64,000 nt of DNA. Origin: an uncultured Oscillospiraceae bacterium (lineage in GTDB: Bacteria > Bacillota > Clostridia > Oscillospirales > Oscillospiraceae). Location of the stretch: contig CANQCS010000006.1 in the NCBI GenBank assembly GCA_947589745.1, positions 27,221 to 91,220 of the forward strand, given 5' to 3'. Shown one piece after another: positions 17,844 through 26,759 of this stretch. A model generated the notes under the pieces. The model saw nothing but the letters and a program-made list of their open reading frames with translations. It did not search any database and had not been told where the DNA came from. Position 1 is the stretch's first letter, and each line of letters starts with the position of its first letter. The translations under genes were made by a program, and so were the position numbers.

Positions 17844-18942
17844 TGTCGGCTCCTCCAATCGTGGTATCGTAGTGGATCGTCACCTGCTCGTCGATGGCCG
17901 CCGGGACGTAGCTGCCCAGCCGGGAGTTGACCCCCAGATAGGTGTGCCAGTCCAGCTGCACACACTGCTTGAGCTGGATCATCTGCATCTGCATCCCCGC
18001 GGGGATGATCTCCTCCATCTGCCGCTGGAACTCCTTCCGCTGCCGCTGGCTGGAGAAGGTGTCCTCCGGCAGCAGCACGAAGAAGCGGTAGGGGTCCTCC
18101 CCGTAGAGCCGGCGGTACAGCTCCGGGTCCCGGCAGTCGGGGCGGTTGGGGGAGACCTGGGCGTGTTCGATGAGGATGGGGTCCCGTCCGGTCAGGCGGC
18201 GGACGCTCCGCCGCACCCCCGCCACGGTGTACAGGTCCTCGTAGTCCGGCAGGGCGGTGCGCACCCGCCGGCGAAGCCGCTCTTCGCCGCCGCCCGGCTC
18301 CACGCACACCCACCCGGCCAGATATCGCAGCATCTCGCCGCCGGTGTGCTCAAAATCCAACAGGGCGGGCAGGCTGTCCACGGCCCGCTCCAGGTCGGCG
18401 TACATGCTGTTGAAAACGGAGAGGAAGCGCCGGGTGAAGTCCCCCTCCTGGTAGATGGCGGGCAGATAGTCCACCATGTGGTCCCCGCCGGTCCAGATCC
18501 GCAGGGCGTGGATCACCGGGCTCTCCGCGCCGGTGGCGGTGAGCTCAAAGGCCAGCCACAGGTACCGGCCGGTACACTGGAGATAGAAGTCCCCGCTGTG
18601 GGCCGCCGGCGGGCCGAACACCTGATAGATGGTCCGGGTGGGGTCGCCCTCCAGGCTCCGGAGCCCCTCGTCCAGGTCCTCCCACTCCCCCCACCACCGG
18701 TGGTCGGCGGCGTAGGCGTACACCCGCAGGGCGGTGTCCGGCGGCAGGTCCGCCTCCACCACCACCCGGTCCCAGCGGAAGCCGCTCTCCCCGCTGTCCA
18801 CCGCCTTCATGCAGTAGACGCCGGTGGCGGCCCGGTCCCGGTCCAGCCGCAGGCCGTCGCCGTGGGGTTCGATCTGATAGAACAGCCCGCCCATCCACTG
18901 CTCCGCGCAGCGGATGACCATTTGTGTCTGGATGGGACCCAT
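17836..18942 (-). CDS. Phage tail protein I-like baseplate protein
   Basis: The 368-aa protein starts at ATG 18942 with AGAAGGAGGG. Residues about 160-230 contain the tail-protein-I pattern MVDYLPAIYQEGDFTRRFLSVF, then YADLERAVDSLPALLDFEHTGGEMLRYLAGWV, as in the TIGR02242 family that occurs with baseplate J proteins in contractile systems. The first 150 residues form an extra beta-rich domain. By family it links baseplate wedge to periphery. It is followed with an 8-nt overlap by the Ig-domain protein. Confidence 0.82.
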   Translation of the reverse strand: MGPIQTQMVIRCAEQWMGGLFYQIEPHGDGLRLDRDRAATGVYCMKAVDSGESGFRWDRVVVEADLPPDTALRVYAYAADHRWWGEWEDLDEGLRSLEGDPTRTIYQVFGPPAAHSGDFYLQCTGRYLWLAFELTATGAESPVIHALRIWTGGDHMVDYLPAIYQEGDFTRRFLSVFNSMYADLERAVDSLPALLDFEHTGGEMLRYLAGWVCVEPGGGEERLRRRVRTALPDYEDLYTVAGVRRSVRRLTGRDPILIEHAQVSPNRPDCRDPELYRRLYGEDPYRFFVLLPEDTFSSQRQRKEFQRQMEEIIPAGMQMQMIQLKQCVQLDWHTYLGVNSRLGSYVPAAIDEQVTIHYDTTIGGADNE

Positions 18943-18995
18943 TCGCTCTCCCTCCTTCTGGAAGAAAAAGGATGAAAAAGTATTTTCAGCCCGTC

Positions 18996-19019
18996 AAAAG
19001 CCCCGCGGAGTTTCGCGCC
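18996..19019. repeat. Short dispersed intergenic motif, copy 2
   Basis: The motif AAAAGCCCCGCGGAGTTTCG with CGCC lies in the 102-nt gap between the tail-I-like and baseplate genes. Just before it, at about 18955-18985, is a decayed piece of the longer palindromic element (GGAAGAAAAAGGATGAAAAAG). Confidence 0.45.
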
Positions 19020-19044
19020 GCCCACGGCCTTTTCCGGCAGTCTC

Positions 19045-21108
19045 TTATCTCCCCAGCCGCTCCACGCTGAGGCGCTCGAACTTCAGCTCCCGCAGCAGGG
19101 CGATGCCCCGCTTGGGCAGGCGGATGTCCCCCTCGGCGCTCTGGGTGCAGCCGGGATGGCTGGTCCGCGCCCTGGCCTGGCGCACCTGGAGCACGCCGGG
19201 AAGGGCCTGGATCAGGGCGGCCAGATCGCCGGAGCGGACCGTCCCGCCGATGCCGGCCTCGGAGAAGTAGGTCCGCAGGACCCGCTCCACGTCCTCCTCC
19301 GCGCCGCTCTCCCCGCCCCGCAGGGACACGGAGACGTCGATCTCCACGTACACCGGCGGCACCACCTTGACGCTGGTGCCGATGGGCCGCCAGCGCTCCA
19401 GCTGCCGCTCCACCGTCTCCAGAAACCGCCGGTCCGGCATGGGCCGGTCCCCCGCGCCGTCGGGCACCACCACCACCGTGACGGTGGGGGCCCAGCTGAC
19501 GCCGGTGGGGTCGTCGGGGTCATAGGCCGGCAGTGCCTTGGCCGCCGCCACCCGGAGGCCGGGGGTCCGGCGGGCCAGCCGCTCGTAGTCCGCAGCGGAG
19601 ACGCACTTATTGGTCTCGCTCAGCTCCTGCAGCAGGCGGGCCTGGACCTCATCCACGCTCTCCCGGTCCGCGCCGCCGGCGGCGGCGGTGTTCCGCAGGG
19701 GCTCGCTGCCGTCAAAGGCCAGGTTCCAGCCGCCGGGGATGTTGCCTCCGGCGCAGAAGGATACGGTCAGCTCCGCCGCCAGCACGGCGCCCAGGCCGCC
19801 CTGGAGCAGCGCGCCGTGCTCCCCGTCCCCGAAGGTCACGGTCTCCCGCGCCGGGTCGTAGATGAACACCCGGTCCCGGGGGCCGTACTGGTAAAAATCG
19901 TCCACGCAGCGCCACAGCGCCGGACGGACCTTGCCGTCCCGGTGCAGGGTGTTGCACAGAAGCGTAAAATGCTCGGTCAGCGCCGTGAGGCCGTCCAGCC
20001 GCAGGAAGAAAGTCTCCCCCGGCAGGCCCTTGGCGTCAAACAGCAGCTCGGGGGCCCGCACCGGGTCCAGGCAGAGGACCATCAGGTTGTCCTCCCCGTC
20101 CCGGGCCGCCCCGGCGGTCTCCGCCTCCACCCGGAGGCCGGACTCCGTCCGGCTGGTCTGCCACAGGTCGGTCTGCTCCCAGCCCTCCGCCGTCCGCAGA
20201 AATACGGACAGCCGGGCGGTGCGGGCCTGGGCGTCCTCCAGCAGCGCGGTATAGTGGTCTCCCTCCGCCCGGAACCGGTACATTCGGGCCCAGGTCTCCT
20301 GCTGGAGGACCTCATACCGGTCCGCCGTGATGTCGGACAGGCGGACGCTCTCCTCGCAGCCGGGGTCCGTCAGCTCCAGCGTCAGCCAGTGGAGGCCGTC
20401 CTCCCCGGCGGGCCAGAGGCCCCGGGGCCGCAGCGTCACGTAGCCGCTGACGCTGAGGGCGTGGGTCTCGTCCCGGAGCAGCTCCGTCCCCTCCGCCCCC
20501 ACGCAGGTCCAGCGGATCAGACGGGGGACCTGGCTGTCGTCCCCGAAGGGGTTCCGGGCCGCCCCGGCGGGCTGGTCCACCTCGAACCGCAGCCGCAGCG
20601 GGCCCTCCCCCAGCTGGGAGAAGCCGATGGCCAGGACGGCGGGCGCGCCGCCCAGGTCGAAGGGCTGGAAGGTGATGGGCCGGTCGCCCAGCATGTCGCC
20701 CACGTCCATCTCCCGGTCCCCGCTCCGGACGCACACGCGCTCCAGGGCGGGACGTTTCGCCGGTACGGCCTCCTCCAGCTCAAAGGGGATGCCCTCCCGG
20801 GTGTACAGCCGCTCTCCGGCCTGCCGGGCCGGCTGGCCGGGGAGGATCTCCACCGCGCACCGGGCCGGGGCCGCCGGCCGGGGCAGCGCCCCCGCCAGCT
20901 TCAGCAGCTTCCATTTCAGCAGGTCCGTGACCTGGTTCATCTGGTACTGCTGCAGCTCCTTGTACCAGGCCATCAGCTCCAGGATGGTGATGCCGGGGTC
21001 CGTGGAGTTGTGGTCGGTCCACACCGGGCACAGCCAGGGGAGCCGTCCCTCCGCCGCCTCTACGATCTCCGCGTAGGTCTGATCGTCCAGATTCCGCGTT
21101 TTTAACAC
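19045..21108 (-). CDS. Baseplate J-like assembly protein, second copy (Afp12-like)
   Basis: The 687-aa protein starts at GTG 21108 with GGAGGAG. The N-terminal PVWTDHNSTDPGITILELMAWY motif and central VTFGDGEHGALLQGG plus GGNIPGGWN are typical of the TIGR02243-type baseplate proteins. A conserved C-terminal YVEIDVSVSLR, then VLRTYFSEAGIGG resembles gpJ. In eCIS particles two such proteins form the baseplate wedges. It lies directly downstream of the longer paralogue. The assignment as Afp12-like rests on order in the operon. Confidence 0.85.
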   Translation of the reverse strand: MLKTRNLDDQTYAEIVEAAEGRLPWLCPVWTDHNSTDPGITILELMAWYKELQQYQMNQVTDLLKWKLLKLAGALPRPAAPARCAVEILPGQPARQAGERLYTREGIPFELEEAVPAKRPALERVCVRSGDREMDVGDMLGDRPITFQPFDLGGAPAVLAIGFSQLGEGPLRLRFEVDQPAGAARNPFGDDSQVPRLIRWTCVGAEGTELLRDETHALSVSGYVTLRPRGLWPAGEDGLHWLTLELTDPGCEESVRLSDITADRYEVLQQETWARMYRFRAEGDHYTALLEDAQARTARLSVFLRTAEGWEQTDLWQTSRTESGLRVEAETAGAARDGEDNLMVLCLDPVRAPELLFDAKGLPGETFFLRLDGLTALTEHFTLLCNTLHRDGKVRPALWRCVDDFYQYGPRDRVFIYDPARETVTFGDGEHGALLQGGLGAVLAAELTVSFCAGGNIPGGWNLAFDGSEPLRNTAAAGGADRESVDEVQARLLQELSETNKCVSAADYERLARRTPGLRVAAAKALPAYDPDDPTGVSWAPTVTVVVVPDGAGDRPMPDRRFLETVERQLERWRPIGTSVKVVPPVYVEIDVSVSLRGGESGAEEDVERVLRTYFSEAGIGGTVRSGDLAALIQALPGVLQVRQARARTSHPGCTQSAEGDIRLPKRGIALLRELKFERLSVERLGR

Positions 21109-21155
21109 CAGACCGCTCCTCCTTCCCGGTGATTCTCAAAACAAATGCAGATCGG

Positions 21156-24077
21156 TCATGTCACTTGGATCAGGTGGGTCCCGCTCTTGACGGTGGCATA
21201 GGGGAAGGCGTCGTCCTCCTCCAGGGGCACCACCCGCTCGATGCCGGACTGGTCGTACCGGCCCTCCAGCAGGATGCTCCGCACCAGACGCACATTGGGG
21301 GTGTCCCGCACGGTCTGCCACACCTGGGCCACCCGGATCTGACTGCCGATATCCCGCTCCCGCCAGCGCACGTTGATGAGCTCCTCCAGCCGCCGGGCGA
21401 TCTCCTGCTGGGTCTCCACGCTGCGGTCCAGGTCCTCCATCTCCACCAGCACGCTGCTGCTCACGGTGATCACCGTGGAGCCCACCACGTGGAGGCGTCC
21501 CTCCGCCGTCATCACGCAGTCGCACCGGGCGGACAGGTCCTCATAGATGCGCTGGCACAGGTCGTCGGTGGCCCGGCTGCTGTCCAGGTCGCTGCCCTCC
21601 ACCACCACGCTGACGTGGCCGGGGACGTAGGCCCCGGCGGCGTCCCGCCCGGGGAAGCACTTTACGTGCCGGGCCTGGGGGAAGCGGAGGATCACAATTT
21701 CCTCAAAATCCCTGCCCCCGGCGGCCCGGTCCCGGTTGCGCAGGCGCTTGTTGGCGATGGCGTCCACCCGCTCGGGGGGCAGGCGGTCCGTGCCGCCGCT
21801 CATGGCGGTCAGGTTCTCCACCTGGCTGATGCGGGGCAGGGCGCCGATGACCTGGGTCACCGTGCCGGCAGCCCGATTGCCCCGGGTGCCGCCGCCGAAG
21901 GCGTAGCGGACCCGGATGTTGTCCAGTCCCTCCGGCAGCACCCGGCCGTGAACGCCGTTGCCGAAGGTGACGGTCCCCTCGTAGGGGTCCAGCTCGTAGC
22001 AGCGGTCCTCGCCGCCGCAGAGGGGCAGCGACGCCGTGCGCTTCCACAGCACCCAGCAGTGCCGCAGCACCCGGTCGTCCCACTCCAGCCGTACCCGGCC
22101 GGGCAGGTCCCGCTCCAGCCGCTGGGCGTCGCCCACGGCCAGCTGGTTCACCTCGTCCACCCACACCTGGGTCTCCAGCACGGAGCTGTGGAACAGGCGC
22201 AGGCACAGTCCCGCCTCGTAGGCCCCGGCGGAGAAGATCTCCTCCTCCGCCTGCTCCCGGGCCGCGGCCTGGACGATGTTCAGCCCCACGGCGTTCACCC
22301 GGGGGATGGGGCCGGGCAGATAGGAGCTGCGGACCAGCCGCAGCCAGCAGCCGCTGGTCCCGAAGAGCTCCCGCTCCGGCAGGGCCTTCGGCAGGTACAG
22401 GAGCATGGTGCCGGGGTGGAGCAAGTTTCGGGTCAGGTCCACGCTGCGTACCGGCTCGAACCGGCTGCCGGTCCAGGCCTCAAAGCTCAGTTTATCCTCC
22501 AGCTTCACCCGGCCCGCCACGTCGAAGTAGATGGACAGCGGCATGGCGTTGGGCGAGCGGTCAAAGCAGAAATACATGGCGGAGGGGTGGTCCTCCAGGG
22601 CCAAAAGGCCCGGGAAGCCCAGGCGGTTCACACCGGCGGCGTTCTCCTGCACCGTGTGCTCCCCGTTGTTCTCCGCCTCCACGCGGTCCGCCGGAACCCC
22701 CTCGGGGTAGCTCCACAGGCAGTCCGCGCTCTTCAGGAAAGGCACCACCCAGCGGGGGGTCATGGAGAACTCGTTCTCCACGTGGACCACCCGGGAGCGG
22801 ATGTAGAAGCCCTCCTCGGCGTTGACCTCCACCGGGGTCAGATCCGCCGGGACGTCGAAGCGCAGCTCCTGGGCGCCCTGCCGCTGGCAGGAGAAGGGGT
22901 TCCGGTCCCCCTCCACCTTCAGGGGGCGCCAGCCCGCGCCGTTATAGTACTCCCAGGTCACCTGGCTGACATACACGTCGTCGGGCACGATGACCACCGC
23001 GTCCCGCTTGTCGATGATGCGCTGGGTGAACTCGTACTGGGGGGCCGTACTGGGCGGGTCGGTGATGACCGCCCCCACGTCCAGGCGCAGATTCACCTGG
23101 GCCCCCCGCTTGCTGAACACCTGGTCGGAGCGGAGGTAGCAGAGGCTGTACACCGCCGGGCGGCGGCCGAAGCAGTAGTCCCCCGCCTCCAGGTCCAGCG
23201 GCACGTCGCCGTTGGCCGCCGAGTCCACCGGCATCCGGTCCATGGGCCGGGAACGCAGCCGGACGCTGTCCAGGATGAGCTTTCCGACGCCCTGGCCGGC
23301 GGCGGAGGTATAGGTGATGCAGCGCCTGCCCTCCTCATCGGGGGGGAACGCCGCCTCGCCCTCGTAGGTCAGGATCACCCGGCCGCTCTCGGCGCGGGTG
23401 GAGGTGAAGGGGACGTCCGTCTCGCCGGAGCGGAAGGTCCAGCTCCCCAGGGCGCTGTCGGCCAGGCGCTGGGCCGTCTCCGTGGAGGCGAAGCCCGCCT
23501 CCTGCCGCAGCTCCACCTCGATCTCAAAGGGGCTCCGCAGGGCCAGCACCTCGTTCTGGCCCAGGGAGAAGCGGTGGCGCTGGAGGTTCTCCCCTCCGGC
23601 GGGGGCAAAGAAGGGGTTGGGGCGGCCGGTGTCCAGCCGCTCGATGGTCTCGGACCGGGGGTCCACGAAGTACAGCTCCCGCAGCTGGGCGGGGGTGGAC
23701 TCGATGCGCCGCCCGGTGGCGTAGACGATCTGCTCCCCGTCCTCGTCCTGGGCGAACACCGCCGTCCCCTCCGGGACGGGCACGGGGGCCTCCACGGTGT
23801 CGTGGGCGGTGAACTGCATGAGCCCCGAGGCGGGCATGGGGTCCGGCATGTTGAAGCCGGTCAGATTCAGAAATTCTGTGTACAGCTTCTCCGGGACGGA
23901 GTTCATCCGGTCCACGGTCTGGTAGAACATATCCCCGAAGAGCTCCGCCAGCGCGGAGCCGGGGTCGTCCTGGGCGCCCTCATAGCGCCACTCGGGAGTA
24001 TACTCTTTGGCGTGGGCGGCCAGCTCCGCCATGATGTCAGGCCGCTGGCGGGGGTCCAGCACAGGCGTTCCGCTCAT
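21156..24077 (-). CDS. Baseplate J-like assembly protein, first copy (Afp11-like)
   Basis: The 973-aa protein overlaps the gp25 stop by ATGA. It opens with the wedge signature PEWRYEGAQDDPGSALAELFGDMFY, then VDRMNSVPEKLYTEFLNLTG. The middle has VTFGNGVHGRVLPEGLDNIRVRYAFGGGTRGN, and the end has the gpJ-like IYEDLSARCDCVMTAEGRLHVVGSTVITV. It is longer than a standard gpJ, as is common for eCIS wedge proteins. Neighbours on both sides are baseplate genes. Confidence 0.86.
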   Translation of the reverse strand: MSGTPVLDPRQRPDIMAELAAHAKEYTPEWRYEGAQDDPGSALAELFGDMFYQTVDRMNSVPEKLYTEFLNLTGFNMPDPMPASGLMQFTAHDTVEAPVPVPEGTAVFAQDEDGEQIVYATGRRIESTPAQLRELYFVDPRSETIERLDTGRPNPFFAPAGGENLQRHRFSLGQNEVLALRSPFEIEVELRQEAGFASTETAQRLADSALGSWTFRSGETDVPFTSTRAESGRVILTYEGEAAFPPDEEGRRCITYTSAAGQGVGKLILDSVRLRSRPMDRMPVDSAANGDVPLDLEAGDYCFGRRPAVYSLCYLRSDQVFSKRGAQVNLRLDVGAVITDPPSTAPQYEFTQRIIDKRDAVVIVPDDVYVSQVTWEYYNGAGWRPLKVEGDRNPFSCQRQGAQELRFDVPADLTPVEVNAEEGFYIRSRVVHVENEFSMTPRWVVPFLKSADCLWSYPEGVPADRVEAENNGEHTVQENAAGVNRLGFPGLLALEDHPSAMYFCFDRSPNAMPLSIYFDVAGRVKLEDKLSFEAWTGSRFEPVRSVDLTRNLLHPGTMLLYLPKALPERELFGTSGCWLRLVRSSYLPGPIPRVNAVGLNIVQAAAREQAEEEIFSAGAYEAGLCLRLFHSSVLETQVWVDEVNQLAVGDAQRLERDLPGRVRLEWDDRVLRHCWVLWKRTASLPLCGGEDRCYELDPYEGTVTFGNGVHGRVLPEGLDNIRVRYAFGGGTRGNRAAGTVTQVIGALPRISQVENLTAMSGGTDRLPPERVDAIANKRLRNRDRAAGGRDFEEIVILRFPQARHVKCFPGRDAAGAYVPGHVSVVVEGSDLDSSRATDDLCQRIYEDLSARCDCVMTAEGRLHVVGSTVITVSSSVLVEMEDLDRSVETQQEIARRLEELINVRWRERDIGSQIRVAQVWQTVRDTPNVRLVRSILLEGRYDQSGIERVVPLEEDDAFPYATVKSGTHLIQVT

Positions 24078-24493
24078 TCAGCGCCGCCTCCTTCCGAGCC
24101 CTCCGTCATATAGAAGGGATACACGTGGTTGTAGCGGCTGTTGGTGCTGCGGACCGTATAGCTGACGGAGATGACAAGGGCCCCGTCCTGCTGGTCCTGC
24201 CGCTGGCACTCCACCTCCACATCCTTGATGCGGGGCTCCTGGCCCTGGAGAAAGATCCGCAGATTGCTGGCGATGGAGTTGTTCATGGTGTCGGAGGCGG
24301 GGGCAAAGGCGTACTCCATGGTGTCGGAGCCGAAGTCCGGGCGCATGACCCGCTCGCCCTGGCCGGTGCGCAGGATGATGCCGATGGCCTCCCGGATATC
24401 CTCCTCCTGCTCGGACATGGCGATCTTCCCGGTCCTGGGGTCCACCTGCAAAGGGAATTTCAGGCCGCGGCCCAAAAACTCTTTTCCGTTCAT
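24074..24493 (-). CDS. gp25-like baseplate wedge protein (Afp9-like)
   Basis: The 139-aa protein begins at ATG 24493 (GGGAGGAGAG upstream); the frame continues upstream into an intergenic repeat and is not coding there. It has the gp25 pattern FPLQVDPRTGKIAMSEQEEDIREAIGIILRTGQGERVMRPDFGS, the hallmark EPR-type core (GQEPRIKDVEVE) and a beta C-terminus. It is part of the conserved inner baseplate of phage tails, T6SS (TssE) and eCIS. It overlaps the long wedge gene by 4 nt. Confidence 0.92.
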   Translation of the reverse strand: MNGKEFLGRGLKFPLQVDPRTGKIAMSEQEEDIREAIGIILRTGQGERVMRPDFGSDTMEYAFAPASDTMNNSIASNLRIFLQGQEPRIKDVEVECQRQDQQDGALVISVSYTVRSTNSRYNHVYPFYMTEGSEGGGAE

Positions 24494-24509
24494 GGCTCTC
24501 CTCCCCTCC

Positions 24510-24600
24510 ATTCTTTTTCTTGAAAGAAAAAGAATCAAAAAGAACTTCACACTCGCTACCGGGATGCTGCGGTCCTTTCGTGCTCCGCCCGGTAACGGTG
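24510..24600 (+). repeat. Palindromic intergenic element, copy A
   Basis: It opens with a 26-nt palindrome (24510-24535; arms ATTCTTTTTCTT and AAGAAAAAGAAT around GA), followed by CAAAAAGAACTT, an ACTCGCTACC block and ending in CGGTAACGG. It fills the gap between gpV and gp25 genes. The same architecture recurs at 26624-26711 (inverted) and 44734-44822. Confidence 0.8.
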
Positions 24601-24689
24601 GATGGCTGTGCTCGAAGGAGCGATATGGGTATCAGGCGGGCGGGCCGCCTGTTTTGTTCTGCTTCATATACCTTTTGGGAAAGGCTTGG

Positions 24690-25478
24690 TTAGTTGATGT
24701 TGACGATGGCCCCCTTGATGGTGGTGGGGCCGGAGGCCTGGAGGGTCATGGTGGCGTTGGCCTTGGCCTCGATGGTGGCCCCCTGGAGGGCGATCTTAGC
24801 GCTGCCCTTCTCCTCGATGTTGGCGGCCTCCATGGATATCTTGTTGCTGGCCTTCTGGGTGATGGTGCCCGCCGCGGCCAGCTCAATGGTGGTGTCCCCG
24901 GCGGAGAGGGTCAGCTTGGTCTTGGCCTTCAGCACCACGTTGCCGCCCTGCAGGTCCATGGTCAGGGCGTTGTCTCCGGCCTTGTCCTGGAGGGCCACCG
25001 CCTTCTTCTCGTCGTCGATGCGCAGCACCGTGCCCGAGGGCAGGGTCAGCGTCACCTTCTCCTTGCCGGGCTCCTCGTAGAAGAGGAGCTCCGTGCCGCT
25101 GGGCATTTTGATGGTGTAGTTGTAGACCTTGCCCTGCTCGATGGTGTAGGGGGGCTTGACCTCCGTGTTCCAGTAGGTGCCGATGACCATGGGCCGGTGG
25201 GGGTCGCCCCCCAGATACGCCAGCACCACCAGGTCGTCCACCCGCGGGAAAAAGAACTGTCCCCGCTGGGGGCCTCCCATGGGGGCCATCACGTAGCACC
25301 AGTCGGTCTCCTCCTGGTTCTCCTTGTTCTCGATGGGCAGGCACTTGACCCGGTTCAGCTTATCCGGGTCGGTGATATTGGTCACGGTGGCCAGGGTCAG
25401 GCCCTGGCGGGCCATCCGGCGCTCATAGGTCTGCCCAGACGCGTTCAGCGCCGCCTGGAATTGTTCGGCAATGCCCAT
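24690..25478 (-). CDS. Baseplate hub/spike protein gpV-like (C-terminal VgrG half)
   Basis: The 262-aa protein starts at ATG 25478, sharing one base with the gpD stop. Residues about 25-125 form the OB-fold of gpV/VgrG (LATVTNITDPDKLNRVKCLP, then DWCYVMAPMGG, FFFPRVDDLVVLAYLGGDPHRPMVIG). The rest is a repetitive beta-helix spike (short strands such as LTLPSGTVLRIDDEKKAVAL and EAKANATMTLQASGPTTIKGA). It would carry the DUF4280 tip. In Afp8 the gpD and gpV parts are one protein; here they are two genes. Confidence 0.88.
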   Translation of the reverse strand: MGIAEQFQAALNASGQTYERRMARQGLTLATVTNITDPDKLNRVKCLPIENKENQEETDWCYVMAPMGGPQRGQFFFPRVDDLVVLAYLGGDPHRPMVIGTYWNTEVKPPYTIEQGKVYNYTIKMPSGTELLFYEEPGKEKVTLTLPSGTVLRIDDEKKAVALQDKAGDNALTMDLQGGNVVLKAKTKLTLSAGDTTIELAAAGTITQKASNKISMEAANIEEKGSAKIALQGATIEAKANATMTLQASGPTTIKGAIVNIN

Positions 25479-26572
25479 CAGCCCTTGGCCCCCTTGATCT
25501 CAAATGTGGTGATATAGCCGTCCTCGTTGAAGTTGTGGTGTACCTTGCTGATGAAGTAGCTGCCCTCCGAGTCGCCGTCCAGGCCGTCGATGGTCACGTA
25601 GCGGCCGGGGATCAGCTCCGGGATGCCCAGGCAACTCCCCTGGCCGGAGACGAACTCCAGCGCCAGGGAGTCCAGCCGGGACTGGGCCAGGGCCTTGCAC
25701 TCCTGCTCGGTGCGGACGTACTCGCAGTACTCCCGCCGGACCGCCTTGGCAAATTTGGGGGCGGCCTGGGCGGCGCTCTTGCCGGACCCGCCGATGCTGA
25801 CGGAGCTGGCGGTGCCCTGGATGAATTTCTGGTTCACATCCCTGCCCCACACTGTCACCGAGCCCGCCTGCCCGCCCAGGGACATCCGCCTTGAAAACGT
25901 GAGCAGGTCCTTGGTGGCGGAGAGGGTGATGATGGGGCTGCTGTTGCTGATGACGTTGTCGAAGATCAGCTCCCCATTGACGCACAGCAGGCTCATGCAG
26001 TAGCGCTCCGCCAGCATCCGGAGGTAGGTGAAGTCGTCCAGCTGCTCCTTGATGGGGGGCACGTCGGACGCCGGGATGTTGCCCACGGTGACGGACTTGG
26101 CAAAGCCCGCGCCGGTGGCCTTCTTCATGATCTCCTCCACCAGCTGCTTGGGCTTCTTCTTCCCGCCGTACATGGGCTCCTGGCAGTTCATCAGGTAGCC
26201 GAAGCCATCCACGCCGCTGACGGCGATCCGGGGCGGCTTGCTGCCGCTGTACTCGATGGAGCACTCGTCCACGTAGCCGAAGAAGATATCCTGCTTCTTG
26301 ACATAGCCCCCCTGGATCTCCAGCTTGGCCCCCACCTTGAGGGTCTTGGCCATGTTGTGGAGCATCTCGGTCTTCTCGTAGTCGTACTCGTTGCCCACGG
26401 TGAAGCGGCATCCCCCCGCCGAGCCGTCGGCGCAGAGGTCCACGTCCAGGGAGCTGATGATGTTCTCGTTGCTCTCCAGCGGCTTGCCGTCCACCTTAAT
26501 GGTGAACGCCGGGCTGTGAAAGTCCTCGTACTTGGTCCGGAGGGCCTTGATCGTATACTTTCCTTTGTCCAC
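25478..26572 (-). CDS. Baseplate hub protein gpD-like (N-terminal VgrG half)
   Basis: The 364-aa protein starts at GTG 26572, 7 nt after AAGGGGG. The frame continues upstream into the palindromic repeat, which is not coding. The sequence shows the gpD/VgrG hub pattern: a first barrel (GCRFTVGNEYDYEKTEMLHN, KLEIQGGYVKKQDIFFGYVDEC), DDFTYLRMLAERYCMSLLCVNGELIF and a second barrel near the C-terminus (GIPELIPGRYVTIDGL). It forms the trimeric hub joining the tube to the spike. Tandem with gpV, it completes a split VgrG. Confidence 0.88.
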   Translation of the reverse strand: MDKGKYTIKALRTKYEDFHSPAFTIKVDGKPLESNENIISSLDVDLCADGSAGGCRFTVGNEYDYEKTEMLHNMAKTLKVGAKLEIQGGYVKKQDIFFGYVDECSIEYSGSKPPRIAVSGVDGFGYLMNCQEPMYGGKKKPKQLVEEIMKKATGAGFAKSVTVGNIPASDVPPIKEQLDDFTYLRMLAERYCMSLLCVNGELIFDNVISNSSPIITLSATKDLLTFSRRMSLGGQAGSVTVWGRDVNQKFIQGTASSVSIGGSGKSAAQAAPKFAKAVRREYCEYVRTEQECKALAQSRLDSLALEFVSGQGSCLGIPELIPGRYVTIDGLDGDSEGSYFISKVHHNFNEDGYITTFEIKGAKG

Positions 26573-26623
26573 GTCTCGGCCCCCTTTATTGGCGGATTCT
26601 ATTCTCCCATTAGAAGTATCTTT

Positions 26624-26711
26624 CGTTACCGTGTGGGGAATGTGGGTATCGCAACGCTTTGAGAGCGATGGTAAAGTTCTTTTTGATACTTTTTCTTTCA
26701 AGAAAAAGTAT
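26624..26711 (-). repeat. Palindromic intergenic element, copy B (inverted)
   Basis: The 26-nt palindrome is at 26686-26711 (arms ATACTTTTTCTT and AAGAAAAAGTAT around TC). Reading leftward on the minus strand come CAAAAAGAACTTT, ATCGCT, AGCGTTGCGATA and CACACGGTAACG, matching copies A and C. It lies between the LysM and gpD genes. Confidence 0.8.
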
Positions 26712-26759
26712 GATAGCCGCTTTTCGCGGGAAAGCGGAGCAAACGGGAGGCCGCTCCCG

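Noticed and set aside
21129..24113. 994-codon open frame on the plus strand
   Set aside because: Antisense shadow of the long baseplate protein.
26573..26701. N-terminal extension of the gpD-like gene starting near 26701
   Set aside because: The extra codons are a read-through of the palindromic repeat, and the GTG at 26572 has a strong ribosome site.
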